DNA from: Roseivirga sp. UBA7431
Lineage (GTDB): Bacteria; Bacteroidota; Bacteroidia; Cytophagales; Cyclobacteriaceae
Length of the DNA: 34,716 bases
Direction of reading: 5' to 3'
NCBI GenBank assembly: GCA_002477595.1
Contig: DLQN01000095.1
Span: forward strand, 1 to 34,716
In this document: positions 1-7,965 of the stretch, piece after piece
Layout: each line of letters starts with the position of its first letter
Position numbering within the stretch: the stretch's first letter is position 1
The notes under the pieces: generated by a model
Told to the model about the DNA's origin: nothing
Database searches by the model: none
The model's input: only the letters and a program-made list of their open reading frames with translations
Program-made: the position numbers and the translations under genes

Positions 1-382
1 CAGTAATTTTTTCTTCTACAGTTACATCTCCAAGGCTCAATGCGTTCAATGCCGCTAAGTCTGCAGGACTGTTTGATTTGGCAGCATCAGCTATTTCATT
101 TCCTAAAGCTTGAAAATCATCATTTTTTGCTACAAAGTCAGTCTCACAAGTAAAAGCAATCAAGTGAGCAGTAGAACCGTCTTCGCTTACTCTTACAAAT
201 ACACTACCTTCTTTGGTTTCTCTGTCAGCTCTTTTTTCAGAAAGTTTTTGCCCTTTCATTCTAAGAATTTCAATCGCTTTGTCAAAGTCACCTTCAGCTT
301 CTACCAATGCCTTTTTACAATCCATCATACCGGCACCGGTCATTTGTCTTAGTTTATTAACTTCTTGTGCTGTAATAGCCAT
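1..382 (-). CDS. tsf: Elongation factor Ts, N-terminal part (cut by window edge)
   Basis: EF-Ts is the cytoplasmic guanine-nucleotide exchange factor that recycles EF-Tu. The first 127 codons are present, starting [20 protein letters not shown], the typical UBA-like N-terminal domain. It continues with the conserved [17 protein letters not shown] segment and the start of the core domain ([12 protein letters not shown], which contains the TDFVAKN family motif). The C-terminal part lies beyond base 1, so the gene is incomplete only because of the window. It is the last visible gene of rplM-rpsI-rpsB-tsf and follows rpsB after a 95-base gap that holds a 12-bp hairpin. No clear Shine-Dalgarno sequence precedes the ATG at 382-380, as is common in Bacteroidota. 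The identification is secure. Confidence 0.97.
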   Translation of the reverse strand, partial: MAITAQEVNKLRQMTGAGMMDCKKALVEAEGDFDKAIEILRMKGQKLSEKRADRETKEGSVFVRVSEDGSTAHLIAFTCETDFVAKNDDFQALGNEIADAAKSNSPADLAALNALSLGDVTVEEKIT

Positions 383-420
383 TTTTATAGTGTTTTATTA
401 AATACAGGTTGGTTTAAACA

Positions 421-457
421 AAAATTGAACATCGAAGCGAATCCAATGTTCAATTTT
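421..457 (-). promoter_or_regulatory. Hairpin in the rpsB-tsf gap (possible attenuator)
   Basis: Bases 421-432 (AAAATTGAACAT) and 446-457 (ATGTTCAATTTT) are perfect inverted repeats, giving a 12-bp stem and a 13-base loop. Read on the minus strand, the 3' arm ends in TTTT followed by TGTTT, so it could act as a weak terminator, an attenuator or an RNA-processing site between rpsB and tsf. The structure is seen in the sequence; the function is inferred. Confidence 0.5.
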
Positions 458-477
458 GATTATGATTCAATCAAATA

Positions 478-1248
478 TTATGATTCTTGTTTTTCAGGTT
501 GCTGATCAACAGCTTTCTTTTCTTCCTCAGCCTTCTCTCTTTCTCTCTCCTCTTTCTCCTCTTTACGAGCCGACAAACCTTCTTCAATTGCTTTTCCGAA
601 TGCCTTAGTGATGATTTCAATTGACTTGAATGCATCATCATTACCAGGGATAGAATAATTAGCCTTGGTAGGGTCAGAGTTAGTATCACAAAGTGCAAAA
701 ACTGGAATATTCAGTTTTGTTGCCTCTGCTACTGCAATGTGCTCTCTTTTCACATCAATAACGAAAAGTGCTGCAGGCAGTCTAGTTAGGTCAGCAATGC
801 CACCTAATAGTCTTTCCAACTTAGCTTTCTCACGAGTCTTCATCAAACGCTCACGCTTTGCAAGTGCTTTGAAGCTTTCGTCTTTCATTAACTTGTCAAT
901 ACCTGACAATTTTTTGAGAGACTTTCTCATGGTAGCGAAGTTAGTTAACATACCACCTAACCATCTTTCAGTTACGAATGGCATATTTAATCTTTGTGCC
1001 TCTTCAGAAACTATGACTCTCGCCTGTTTCTTCGTAGCCACAAACATCACCTTTCTACCAGAGCGAACGATGTTCTTAACAGCATTTGATGCTTCCTCGA
1101 GGCTGCTAAGGGTTTTGTTGAGATCAATAATATGGATACCATTCTTCTCCATGAAGATGTAAGGTGCCATTTTAGGATCCCACTTTCTCGTCAAGTGTCC
1201 AAAATGAACACCAGCATCAAGTAAGTCTTTGTTTGTAATTTTCGACAT
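478..1248 (-). CDS. rpsB: 30S ribosomal protein S2
   Basis: S2 binds the head/body junction of the 30S subunit and recruits S1 where S1 is present. The 256-residue protein has the family hallmarks: the LLDAGVHFGHLTRKWDPKM start, YIFMEKNGIHIIDLNKT, the conserved WLGGMLTNF at about residue 100, and the ALFVIDVKREHIAVAEA and IPVFALCDTNSDP blocks. The last 30 or so residues are a highly charged Glu/Lys/Arg tail, a typical extension in this phylum. It lies 24 bases downstream of rpsI and 95 bases upstream of tsf and is expected to be co-transcribed with both. The long open frame antisense to it is a shadow. Confidence 0.98.
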   Translation of the reverse strand: MSKITNKDLLDAGVHFGHLTRKWDPKMAPYIFMEKNGIHIIDLNKTLSSLEEASNAVKNIVRSGRKVMFVATKKQARVIVSEEAQRLNMPFVTERWLGGMLTNFATMRKSLKKLSGIDKLMKDESFKALAKRERLMKTREKAKLERLLGGIADLTRLPAALFVIDVKREHIAVAEATKLNIPVFALCDTNSDPTKANYSIPGNDDAFKSIEIITKAFGKAIEEGLSARKEEKEEREREKAEEEKKAVDQQPEKQES

Positions 1249-1272
1249 TATATAACTTGATAAAAATTCTAA

Positions 1273-1659
1273 TTAACGTTTTGAGAACTGGAATGATCTT
1301 CTCGCTTTTCTTCTTCCTGGCTTCTTACGCTCAACCATTCTAGGGTCACGCGTCATGAATCCTTCGCTTTTAAGAGCTGGTCTATGCTCGGCATCTACCT
1401 CACAAAGTGCTCTTGAAATAGCTAGTCTTATTGCTCCAGCTTGTCCATTTGGTCCACCACCGACTACATTTACTTTGATGTCAAAGCTTGTAGCGAGGTC
1501 AACCTTTACTAAAGGTTGTCTGACAATAATTTCTAAAACATCAGAGTTAAAGTAATCTTTAACACTTTTTCCGTTAACAACGATGTCGCCATTACCTGGC
1601 TGCATGTATAGTCTAGCTACAGATGTTTTTCTTCTTCCGATTGTATTTGTTACGTCCAT
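1273..1659 (-). CDS. rpsI: 30S ribosomal protein S9
   Basis: S9 sits in the 30S head, and its C-terminal tail reaches the P-site tRNA. The 128-residue protein opens TNTIGRRKTSVARLYMQPG, has the VVGGGPNGQAGAIRLAISRAL core, and ends in the diagnostic basic tail with KKPGRRKARRSFQFSKR. That tail carries the terminal KR that contacts tRNA. Length is normal for the family. It follows rplM after 10 bases, the usual rplM-rpsI pair, and precedes rpsB by 24 bases, so one transcript is likely. Confidence 0.98.
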   Translation of the reverse strand: MDVTNTIGRRKTSVARLYMQPGNGDIVVNGKSVKDYFNSDVLEIIVRQPLVKVDLATSFDIKVNVVGGGPNGQAGAIRLAISRALCEVDAEHRPALKSEGFMTRDPRMVERKKPGRRKARRSFQFSKR

Positions 1660-1669
1660 TGAAGCGATC

Positions 1670-2116
1670 TTATAATTCTTTTAGTGTTGGTTGTTGAGCA
1701 ACATGAGGATGCTCTGCACCTTCATATACATATAGATTGTTGAAAAGGCTTCTTCCTAATCTATTCTTAGGCAACATACCTCTTACAGACCTCTCAACAA
1801 GAAGTGTAGAAGATTTAGCTTTCAACTGTCTTGGTGTAGTTGCTTTTTGACCACCTGGGTAGCCAGTATAAGAAAGGTATACTCTATCAGTCCACTTCTT
1901 TCCTGTTAACTTCACTTTATCGCAATTGATAACAATAACGTTGTCTCCACAATCAACATGCGGAGTGTAGCCTGGCTTATGCTTGCCTCTAATCATTTTA
2001 GCTACTTCACTTGCCAAACGTCCCAATGCTTTTGAGTTGGCGGCATCGACCAAGACCCACTGCTTATCCACAGTTGCATTGTTGATCGATTTTGTCTTAT
2101 AACTTAGTGTATCCAC
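1670..2116 (-). CDS. rplM: 50S ribosomal protein L13
   Basis: L13 is an early-assembly protein of the 50S subunit. The 148-residue sequence has the family blocks: WVLVDAANSKALGRLASEVA, the RGKHKPGYTPHVDCGDNVIVIN segment (positions about 43-65), KLTGKKWTDRVYLSYTGYPGG, and VRGMLPKNRLGRSLFNNLYVYEG. It is the first gene of the rplM-rpsI-rpsB-tsf operon. A well-formed Bacteroidota promoter lies about 60 bases upstream (2175-2205), leaving a leader of roughly 50 bases. No good Shine-Dalgarno sequence lies next to the start; a GGGGAGG stretch in the leader is too far upstream to serve. Confidence 0.98.
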   Translation of the reverse strand: MDTLSYKTKSINNATVDKQWVLVDAANSKALGRLASEVAKMIRGKHKPGYTPHVDCGDNVIVINCDKVKLTGKKWTDRVYLSYTGYPGGQKATTPRQLKAKSSTLLVERSVRGMLPKNRLGRSLFNNLYVYEGAEHPHVAQQPTLKEL

Positions 2117-2158
2117 TTCAGTATATTTAATTGACTTTTATTACTTTATTCAGTCCTC

Positions 2159-2171
2159 CCCTTAAAAAGGG
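2159..2171 (-). promoter_or_regulatory. Short hairpin at the 5' end of the rplM leader
   Basis: CCCTT (2159-2163) and AAGGG (2167-2171) can pair around three bases just after the predicted transcription start. The stem is short (5 bp). It could stabilise the 5' end or take part in L13 autoregulation, but nothing in the sequence proves that. Confidence 0.25.
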
Positions 2172-2174
2172 ACA

Positions 2175-2205
2175 CAAAGATAGAAGTTTGATTTTTCAAT
2201 TCCAA
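2175..2205 (-). promoter_or_regulatory. Promoter of the rplM-rpsI-rpsB-tsf operon
   Basis: On the minus strand there is a TTG (-33 element, 2205-2203), 20 bases, then TATCTTTG (2182-2175), a perfect match to the Bacteroidota -7 consensus TAnnTTTG. Transcription would start near 2169. Element match and spacing are both canonical. Confidence 0.75.
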
Positions 2206-2306
2206 CACGACTATTGATAATTCTTTCTACAATTATTAATCAAGGATACATTACCCTTAATTTCTTCATTCTTACAGCAGAGAGGCTCTCAAAAAGATGC
2301 GCAAAG

Positions 2307-3017
2307 CTAACGTTTATTGGCTAAGAGTTGCTTTTTTAATACAGTGATATCTTTTGGATATGGGGCTTCAACAGAAAGATCTCTCTCAAAATTATTGAAA
2401 ACGAGTTTCTGAGCGTGTAATGCAAACCGCTTGATCAACGGTAACTCTTCAGTATACTTCTTCAGCTTAAACTTTCTTTTTATTTGCGATAGCAATAATG
2501 GGTCTCCTCCATACATCTCATCATTGATGAGCGGAGCCTTACTCTCAGAAAGATGAATCCTGATTTGGTGCATACGACCGGTCTCAGGAATACATTCAAC
2601 TAACGAGTGAAACTTATAAAGTTCGAGAGTATTAAAAGTAGTCTTAGCCGCTTTACCAATAGAGTAATCAATTTTTGTCACCCCTTTATTCAGCGCATAT
2701 ATCGGAAGGTTGACTACCTCCTCGCGAAACTCATGGATGCCATGGACAAAAGCATGATAAATTTTCTGGATAGTACGGTGCTCAAATTGTAAAGAAGCAT
2801 GGCGATAAGCTTCCTTATTCTTAGCTAATAAAATACACCCCGAGGTTTCCTTGTCCAGCCTATGACATGCCGAAAGGTCTTCATTATAGATTTTCGCTAG
2901 CTTTTGGAGGTTAGTCGGATCATTTCTGTCTTCGAGAGAAGCCATAAACGGAGGTTTATTGACAACCATAAAGTTATCATCCTCATATATAATCAGTGAT
3001 TTGAAATTGACTTTCAT
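2307..3017 (-). CDS. RluA-family RNA pseudouridine synthase
   Basis: The enzyme isomerises uridine to pseudouridine in rRNA or tRNA. The 236-residue protein carries the RluA/RsuA catalytic motif HRLDKETSGCILLAK, with Asp55 as the expected nucleophile. It also has the substrate-binding ETGRMHQIRIHLS block at about residues 145-157 and an N-terminal VVNKPP strand. There is no S4 domain in front of the catalytic domain, so it is a short, single-domain member; whether it modifies 23S rRNA or tRNA cannot be told. It lies 22 bases downstream of the histidine kinase gene on the same strand. A perfect -7 element (TAGTTTTG, 3032-3025) sits directly before its start, so it may also have its own, almost leaderless transcript. 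Confidence 0.9.
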   Translation of the reverse strand: MKVNFKSLIIYEDDNFMVVNKPPFMASLEDRNDPTNLQKLAKIYNEDLSACHRLDKETSGCILLAKNKEAYRHASLQFEHRTIQKIYHAFVHGIHEFREEVVNLPIYALNKGVTKIDYSIGKAAKTTFNTLELYKFHSLVECIPETGRMHQIRIHLSESKAPLINDEMYGGDPLLLSQIKRKFKLKKYTEELPLIKRFALHAQKLVFNNFERDLSVEAPYPKDITVLKKQLLANKR

Positions 3018-3024
3018 GCAAGGG

Positions 3025-3032
3025 CAAAACTA
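3025..3032 (-). promoter_or_regulatory. Candidate -7 promoter element, almost at the rluA-like start
   Basis: Minus-strand TAGTTTTG matches TAnnTTTG exactly and ends 8 bases before the ATG at 3017, so a transcript from it would have a leader of only a few bases. No TTG is found 19-21 bases upstream, so the match may be fortuitous. Confidence 0.35.
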
Positions 3033-3039
3033 GAAAGAT

Positions 3040-4137
3040 CTAGGCATCTTTCACTTCTAATAGCTCAAGTTCTTGATTGGCCTCTTCTTCCATCTCTTCT
3101 GTACTTTGACCAATCGGTAGTTTAAAACTAAACACAGAACCTTTATTAACTGTACTTACAACACCAACATGTGTGTCATGTGCCTCAAGAATATGCTTAA
3201 CAATAGCCAGCCCTAGACCTGTACCACCACTGTCCTTCGACCTTGATTTATCTACCCTGAAGAATCTTTCAAAGATTCGATCTAAGTCTTCGGTAGGAAT
3301 ACCTACGCCTGTATCACGAACAAACACTCGTACCTCGTTCCCTTTTACTTCGAACCCTAGGCCAATTCTACCCTTATGGGTGTACTTTATTGCATTTGAG
3401 ATAAGATTTATCAAAACACGATAAATACGTTCGGCATCTGCATGGACAAATATGGGGTCGGGATATTCATTATCAAGACCGATTTCAAGACCCTTTTTTT
3501 CGACCTTATTTTCAAGCTGATCGATTACTTCGTGAGCAGTCCTCACAATATCAAAGTGCTCTAAATGCATCTTAATCTCACCTATTTCTATTTGAGAAAG
3601 GGTTAGCAAATCATGAATGAGCGAATCGAGGTTATCTAAACTCTTTGCAGCGCGTTTCAAAAATTTCATACGCACCTTCTTATCATCAACTGCTCCATCT
3701 AACAAGGTGTGTACAAAGCCTTGTGCGGCAAACACTGGTGTTTTTAGTTCATGGCTGACATCGGCAAGAAACTCTCTTCTAAAGACCTCAAGTCTTCGTA
3801 AGTCTTCTATTTCCTTATTGCGATTAACCCCGTAGTTATAAATCTCTCTATTAATTCGCTTTAAGGGGTTATTGGTATTTGAGGAATCTCCTGCGTCTAT
3901 AAATGAGAAATCCTTCTTTCTCATTTTATTCAACACCTTATAAATCTCACCAATTTCCTTAAATACTAAGAACTCGAAAGTGATGTATAGTAAGAGGTAG
4001 GTTGCGGCAAAAGAGAGTAAGGCAGCAACCAAAAGCGCTTGATCTGAAACTTCTGGAACCAGAGATAAAAATGCAGTTGTCACTGCAGCCACAACGACTG
4101 CCAAGACTAAGGCTACTACTCTGGAGTTTAAAAACAT
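3040..4137 (-). CDS. Membrane sensor histidine kinase, PhoR-like
   Basis: This is the sensor of a two-component system. The 365-residue protein has two hydrophobic segments at about residues 6-27 and 34-57 with almost no periplasmic loop between them, so it probably senses within or near the membrane. A linker leads to the HisKA dimerisation domain with the phospho-acceptor motif FLADVSHELKTPV (His129). The ATPase domain has the N box (NLISNAIKYT), G1 (DTGVGIP) and G2 (GTGLGLAI) boxes. The C-terminus is acidic. It begins 2 bases after the response-regulator stop codon, so the pair is translationally coupled. The pair resembles PhoR/PhoB, but no pst genes lie nearby, so the signal is unknown. 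Confidence 0.93.
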   Translation of the reverse strand: MFLNSRVVALVLAVVVAAVTTAFLSLVPEVSDQALLVAALLSFAATYLLLYITFEFLVFKEIGEIYKVLNKMRKKDFSFIDAGDSSNTNNPLKRINREIYNYGVNRNKEIEDLRRLEVFRREFLADVSHELKTPVFAAQGFVHTLLDGAVDDKKVRMKFLKRAAKSLDNLDSLIHDLLTLSQIEIGEIKMHLEHFDIVRTAHEVIDQLENKVEKKGLEIGLDNEYPDPIFVHADAERIYRVLINLISNAIKYTHKGRIGLGFEVKGNEVRVFVRDTGVGIPTEDLDRIFERFFRVDKSRSKDSGGTGLGLAIVKHILEAHDTHVGVVSTVNKGSVFSFKLPIGQSTEEMEEEANQELELLEVKDA

Positions 4138-4139
4138 GG

Positions 4140-4826
4140 CTAGGCTACCTCAAATTTATACCCCACACCTTTGACAGTAGAAATATATCCATCACCAATT
4201 TTCTCTCGCACTTTTCTAATATGCACATCAACGGTTCTTGCTAATACATAAACGTCTGTACCCCAAATATTTTGGAGCAGCTCGTCTCTACTAAATACTT
4301 TATTCCGGTTTTGAGCCAAAAAATAAAGCAATTCAAATTCTTTCCTAGGGAGTGTAAACTGTTTACCCTCGACACTCACAGTATAACTTGAGCGATCAAT
4401 TGTAAGATTCCCCTCTACAATTTGTGGTCTCTTTTTGTTCTTGGTTTCCTTTCTGAACAAGGCACTGATCCGACTCATCAAAGCTCTTGGTTTAATGGGC
4501 TTGGTAATATAATCATCTGCCCCAGCCTCAAATGCAGCCACCTCGGAGTACTCTTCTGTTCTAGCAGTCAAAAAAGTAACGTGAACATCAGACATTTCAG
4601 GAAGTTCACGAATTTGGCGACAGGTCTCCACTCCGTCCTGCTCAGGCATCATGATGTCAAGCAGAATTAGGTCAGGAACAAATTTTTTAGCTATCGCAAC
4701 GGCCTTCATTCCGTCATCCGCTATTTCGACCTCGTATCCTTCTTTTTTTAAATTGTACTTCAACAACTCAAGGATATCATGATCATCATCTACAACGAGT
4801 ACTTTAGGATTTTGCTTGTTTGCCAT
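4140..4826 (-). CDS. OmpR/PhoB-family response regulator
   Basis: This DNA-binding partner of the adjacent histidine kinase is a transcription factor. With the start at the ATG 4826-4824 (MANKQNPKVLVVDDD) it has 228 residues. A receiver domain (residues 6-122) carries the acidic pair in VVDDDHD, the phospho-acceptor Asp57 in LILLDIMMP and the conserved Lys in YITKPIKP. It is followed by a winged-helix domain ending VKGVGYKFE. An in-frame ATG 39 bases upstream (4865) would add a tail before the receiver strand that is not family-like and would overlap the predicted promoter, so it was not chosen. It heads the RR-HK pair. Confidence 0.93.
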   Translation of the reverse strand: MANKQNPKVLVVDDDHDILELLKYNLKKEGYEVEIADDGMKAVAIAKKFVPDLILLDIMMPEQDGVETCRQIRELPEMSDVHVTFLTARTEEYSEVAAFEAGADDYITKPIKPRALMSRISALFRKETKNKKRPQIVEGNLTIDRSSYTVSVEGKQFTLPRKEFELLYFLAQNRNKVFSRDELLQNIWGTDVYVLARTVDVHIRKVREKIGDGYISTVKGVGYKFEVA

Positions 4827-4844
4827 GGATTTTCTGTTGTCTAA

Positions 4845-4879
4845 CAAATATATAGGAATATCCACGCACAGAAAACAAA
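4845..4879 (-). promoter_or_regulatory. Promoter of the two-component operon
   Basis: The minus strand shows TTTG (4879-4876), 23 bases, then TATATTTG (4852-4845), an exact TAnnTTTG. The spacer is 2 bases longer than the usual 19-21. The predicted start is near 4839, leaving a leader of about 13 bases. Confidence 0.5.
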
Positions 4880-4886
4880 TTTCAGA

Positions 4887-5690
4887 TCACTGAACGATCG
4901 CCATAGGATGCTTAAGGTTTTCAGCCTTTTTGAGTTCCACACTAAGGTAACCCACATATATTTTTGCTTGAAACTTCAGTGGGACTTTATTCAAGTCGTC
5001 TGAGAGCCAAATCTTCAAAGTATTATCTTCTTCAAACAATTTATCCTTCTCCATAATTGGCACTAAAACTATTGACTTTACCTTACCGAATTTTGTTCTA
5101 AGAATTTCACGTCCAGTAAACTTCACTCTAAACGGCTTTTCTTTATCATCGAAAAACGTCTTTATTGTTATAATCTCACCAACTTCTAGTTTGCTAAAGT
5201 CTATAGATCGTAGATAGTAATATCCAGTTACCATATCTTGCACATTATTAGGAATAGCGTGCTCCACTGTTTTCTCTAGTAGTCGTGTTTCTTTATGTAA
5301 CTTATTTACGGTGACAGAATCCCGATCATGATGAAAATAAAGCATCTCATTCTTTCTGAAACGCCCCTCTCTGATATACCTGTAAAAGCGCTGAGGAACT
5401 AAGCGTTCAGTATCATAGTAGCTACCCCAATTATCCCTTACCGGAGAAAAGAATTCAAAAATACCAGATGTTTTTGCGTTGACATCTATCTTCCAAGTAG
5501 GACGCTGGTTTATCGTGTAAATGATATCACTTACGGTAAATACCGCCTCCGCTGCTTTTACAAAGCCAATGGAAGCCTTCATCTCCAGGCGTTCCCCACC
5601 CTTGAAAGGCATTTCCTCAGTTAGCACATACTCTTGAGCACTAACCAACTGAAATAATCCAAGAAGTAGGGTGAATAAAAATAGTCTCAT
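4887..5690 (-). CDS. Secreted DUF3108-family protein
   Basis: Starting at the ATG 5690-5688 the protein opens with a clean signal peptide (MRLFLFTLLLGLFQLVSAQ) and has about 267 residues. The body (GERLEMKASIGFVKAAEAVF, then NAKTSGIFEFFSPVRDNWGSY and QDMVTGYYYLRSIDF) fits the DUF3108 family of periplasmic or outer-membrane-associated proteins of unknown function, probably beta-rich. Longer in-frame starts exist at 5723 and 5792. The longest overlaps the upstream gene, and both would bury the signal peptide, so 5690 is preferred. The gene follows the aminopeptidase-like gene on the same strand with a 43-base gap and is probably in the same transcript. Confidence 0.8.
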   Translation of the reverse strand: MRLFLFTLLLGLFQLVSAQEYVLTEEMPFKGGERLEMKASIGFVKAAEAVFTVSDIIYTINQRPTWKIDVNAKTSGIFEFFSPVRDNWGSYYDTERLVPQRFYRYIREGRFRKNEMLYFHHDRDSVTVNKLHKETRLLEKTVEHAIPNNVQDMVTGYYYLRSIDFSKLEVGEIITIKTFFDDKEKPFRVKFTGREILRTKFGKVKSIVLVPIMEKDKLFEEDNTLKIWLSDDLNKVPLKFQAKIYVGYLSVELKKAENLKHPMAIVQ

Positions 5691-5733
5691 CTTAAACTTT
5701 CCGGTCTTTATGACAAACGCCATACCAGTATTA

Positions 5734-6774
5734 TTAGAGAGAAGGGTGTTGCGCCTTAAGATGTTCCAAATATGCGAGAAGATCTCCGTCAAATTGATGC
5801 TCTAAAGTGAGTGCTAATACGTCTTGCTGAGAATTATACCTCAACAATGACATAAAGAAAGTATTATTTGGCGTAAAATTATTAAAGTAGCCGACATAAC
5901 GCTGAGATTTAAACTCAACCAAATCGAAACCAACCTTTATTTCCTCTATCAATTCCTTTTTTAAGCGCTCTTTTTCATCAATAGATAAATCAACCATGGA
6001 ATTGTATAGCGCATCTAGTCTCTGGGCTGAGGACAACATATATTGTTTGAAGGCTTCTTCGTCTTTGTTGCTGTCTACGAATGCATTGACCTGTGGACTG
6101 TCTGTACCATACTTTTCTTCTAAAAATAAAACAGCTCCTCTGTCTCCGATGAATGAGGCCAAATTCTCATTAAAGGTCACGGAATCTTTTACAAAGAGCG
6201 TCCCGTGCGTCAGTTCATGAATGATCAGGCTAGCCAAATCTCCTTCTGATCTTTTTAGCATATTTGAAAGTACAGGGTCTTTAAACCAACCCAAAGTAGA
6301 CCAGCCACCAGCAGTCCTTAAACTCGCGTCCAGCCCCTCCTCTTCTTTAATTTTCCTCGCCTCCTCGACTGCCTTCTCTCTATCAAAATAGCCCTTATAT
6401 GGGAAGCTACCTACTATTGGGAAACTCCACATTCGTGGTCGGAACATATAGGGATCGCATGCAGATACAACATACATTGAAGGCTTATCTGCTTGATCGA
6501 AAATAGTGGAATAGTTCTCAGAATAATTGATTCCTAGTTTCTCAAATGCAAAGGCTTTTGCCTCCAAAATGACTTGTACTTTCTGTCTTTGATCAATTGT
6601 AGTAGTTGTGTCCCGCAGGAATTCTTCCAAGGGAACGGCTTCATTTACTACTCTAAGTTGACCTTTCAATTGCATTAGACCGTAATTGACCAGTTCGAAT
6701 TGCCAAACAACTGCTGCAGTAATAAGGATCAGCAGTGAAATACCTACCGTCTTAAATATTTTCTTCCCCTTCAT
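5734..6774 (-). CDS. Membrane-anchored zinc aminopeptidase-like protein (PF10023 type)
   Basis: This is a putative zinc-dependent aminopeptidase of the family Pfam calls Aminopep. The 346-residue protein has one N-terminal membrane segment at residues 7-25 that would anchor it with the catalytic part in the periplasm. The HELTH zinc-binding motif (His186, Glu187, His190) is followed by FNENLASFIGDRGA, where Glu203 is the likely third ligand. The AGGWSTLGWFKDPVLSNML block just before HELTH is also characteristic. It is divergent from recA. An exact -7 element lies 8 bases before its start. Its physiological substrate is unknown. Confidence 0.85.
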   Translation of the reverse strand: MKGKKIFKTVGISLLILITAAVVWQFELVNYGLMQLKGQLRVVNEAVPLEEFLRDTTTTIDQRQKVQVILEAKAFAFEKLGINYSENYSTIFDQADKPSMYVVSACDPYMFRPRMWSFPIVGSFPYKGYFDREKAVEEARKIKEEEGLDASLRTAGGWSTLGWFKDPVLSNMLKRSEGDLASLIIHELTHGTLFVKDSVTFNENLASFIGDRGAVLFLEEKYGTDSPQVNAFVDSNKDEEAFKQYMLSSAQRLDALYNSMVDLSIDEKERLKKELIEEIKVGFDLVEFKSQRYVGYFNNFTPNNTFFMSLLRYNSQQDVLALTLEHQFDGDLLAYLEHLKAQHPSL

Positions 6775-6781
6775 TCCCTTG

Positions 6782-6789
6782 CAAAAATA
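6782..6789 (-). promoter_or_regulatory. Candidate -7 element of the aminopeptidase-like gene
   Basis: Minus-strand TATTTTTG matches TAnnTTTG exactly and ends 8 bases before the ATG at 6774. No TTG is seen at the right upstream distance. If active, the mRNA would be nearly leaderless. Confidence 0.35.
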
Positions 6790-6804
6790 AGCGTTAATCT
6801 ATCG

Positions 6805-6835
6805 TTGTTAATTGTACTCTTTACTACTATCTTCA
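6805..6835 (+). promoter_or_regulatory. Probable recA promoter
   Basis: TTG (6805-6807), 20 bases, then TATCTTCA (6828-6835), which keeps the TATCTT core seen in the rplM and queA promoters but deviates in the last two bases. The predicted start is near 6841, 28 bases before the recA ATG. No SOS-box-like palindrome was recognised. Confidence 0.4.
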
Positions 6836-6868
6836 CAGACTATTCTAGAACACAAATACGCCATAAAG

Positions 6869-7888
6869 ATGAGTGAGAATTCCGAAAAATTAAAAGCATT
6901 ACAATTAACAATAGATAAGCTCGAAAAATCATACGGCAAAGGAGCGGTTATGAAGCTAAGTGATAAAAAGGTTGTAGACCTTCCTTCAATCCCGACAGGA
7001 TCGCTTGGATTAGATATCGCTCTCGGAATTGGCGGTATCCCCAGGGGCCGTGTTATCGAGATTTATGGACCTGAATCTTCGGGTAAGACGACACTAACCC
7101 TTCACTGTATTGCTGAGGCTCAGAAAAAAGGTGGCCTTGCTGCATTTATTGATGCGGAACATGCTTTTGATAGCGCTTATGCAGAAAAACTTGGGGTAGA
7201 CACTCAAAACTTATTGATCTCTCAACCAGACAATGGTGAGCAGGCATTAGAAATTGCAGAGCACCTAATTCGTTCTGGTGCACTTGACATTATAGTAATT
7301 GACTCAGTCGCTGCACTAGTTCCAAAAGCAGAGCTTGAAGGTGAAATGGGTGACAGCAAAATGGGGCTCCAAGCACGTTTGATGTCACAAGCGTTGAGAA
7401 AACTCACTGGAACCATCAGTAAGACAGGCTGCTCTTGTATTTTCATTAACCAGCTAAGAGAAAAGATCGGTGTAATGTTCGGCAACCCGGAGACTACTAC
7501 TGGTGGTAATGCACTTAAGTTCTACTCCTCTGTAAGACTTGACATTCGTAGAATAGGTCAGATCAAAGAAAGTGCGGACAACATAATAGGTAACCGTACA
7601 AGAGTAAAAGTTGTAAAGAACAAAGTAGCTCCTCCATTCAAAGTTGTCGAATTCGATATTATGTATGGACAAGGGATCTCCAAATCTGGTGAAATTTTGG
7701 ACATTGGAGTTGAATTCGAAATCATTAAGAAAGCCGGATCATGGTTCTCATACAATGGTGAGAAACTTGGCCAAGGCCGTGACTCAGTAAAGACGTTAAT
7801 AGAAGACAACCCAGAGCTTGCTGAAGAACTAGAAAATAAAATCAAAGCCGTTATTAACGGAGAAGTAGAGGTAGCTGCTAAAAAGTAA
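6869..7888 (+). CDS. recA: Recombinase RecA
   Basis: RecA forms the ATP-dependent filament for homologous recombination and repair. From the ATG at 6869 ([20 protein letters not shown]) the protein has 339 residues, the normal length. It has Walker [10 protein letters not shown] (67-75), the conserved DAEHAFD and [13 protein letters not shown] (Walker B) segments, [22 protein letters not shown] (L2 region) and the [12 protein letters not shown] block. An in-frame ATG at 6812 would add 19 residues unlike the family and would lie inside the promoter, so it was rejected. It is a single-gene unit with its own promoter and terminator. Confidence 0.98.
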   Translation: MSENSEKLKALQLTIDKLEKSYGKGAVMKLSDKKVVDLPSIPTGSLGLDIALGIGGIPRGRVIEIYGPESSGKTTLTLHCIAEAQKKGGLAAFIDAEHAFDSAYAEKLGVDTQNLLISQPDNGEQALEIAEHLIRSGALDIIVIDSVAALVPKAELEGEMGDSKMGLQARLMSQALRKLTGTISKTGCSCIFINQLREKIGVMFGNPETTTGGNALKFYSSVRLDIRRIGQIKESADNIIGNRTRVKVVKNKVAPPFKVVEFDIMYGQGISKSGEILDIGVEFEIIKKAGSWFSYNGEKLGQGRDSVKTLIEDNPELAEELENKIKAVINGEVEVAAKK

Positions 7889-7908
7889 TTACTGAAGTTT
7901 GGCTCAAA

Positions 7909-7943
7909 GAAAAAGCCAGTCCGATATTCGGACTGGCTTTTTC
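7909..7943. terminator. Bidirectional terminator between recA and the ABC permease
   Basis: AAAAAGCCAGTCCGA (7910-7924) and its exact complement (7928-7942) form a 15-bp stem around TAT, extended by one G-C pair. A- and T-runs at the two ends make it a terminator for recA (+) and for the convergent permease gene (-). Confidence 0.93.
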
Positions 7944-7965
7944 TTTGCCTCTATTTCATCATTAT

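Noticed and set aside
665..1162. 165-codon frame antisense to rpsB
   Set aside because: Mirror of a highly conserved ribosomal gene with no promoter or family features.
6812..6868. Upstream start for recA
   Set aside because: The extra 19 residues are not family-like and overlap the probable promoter.
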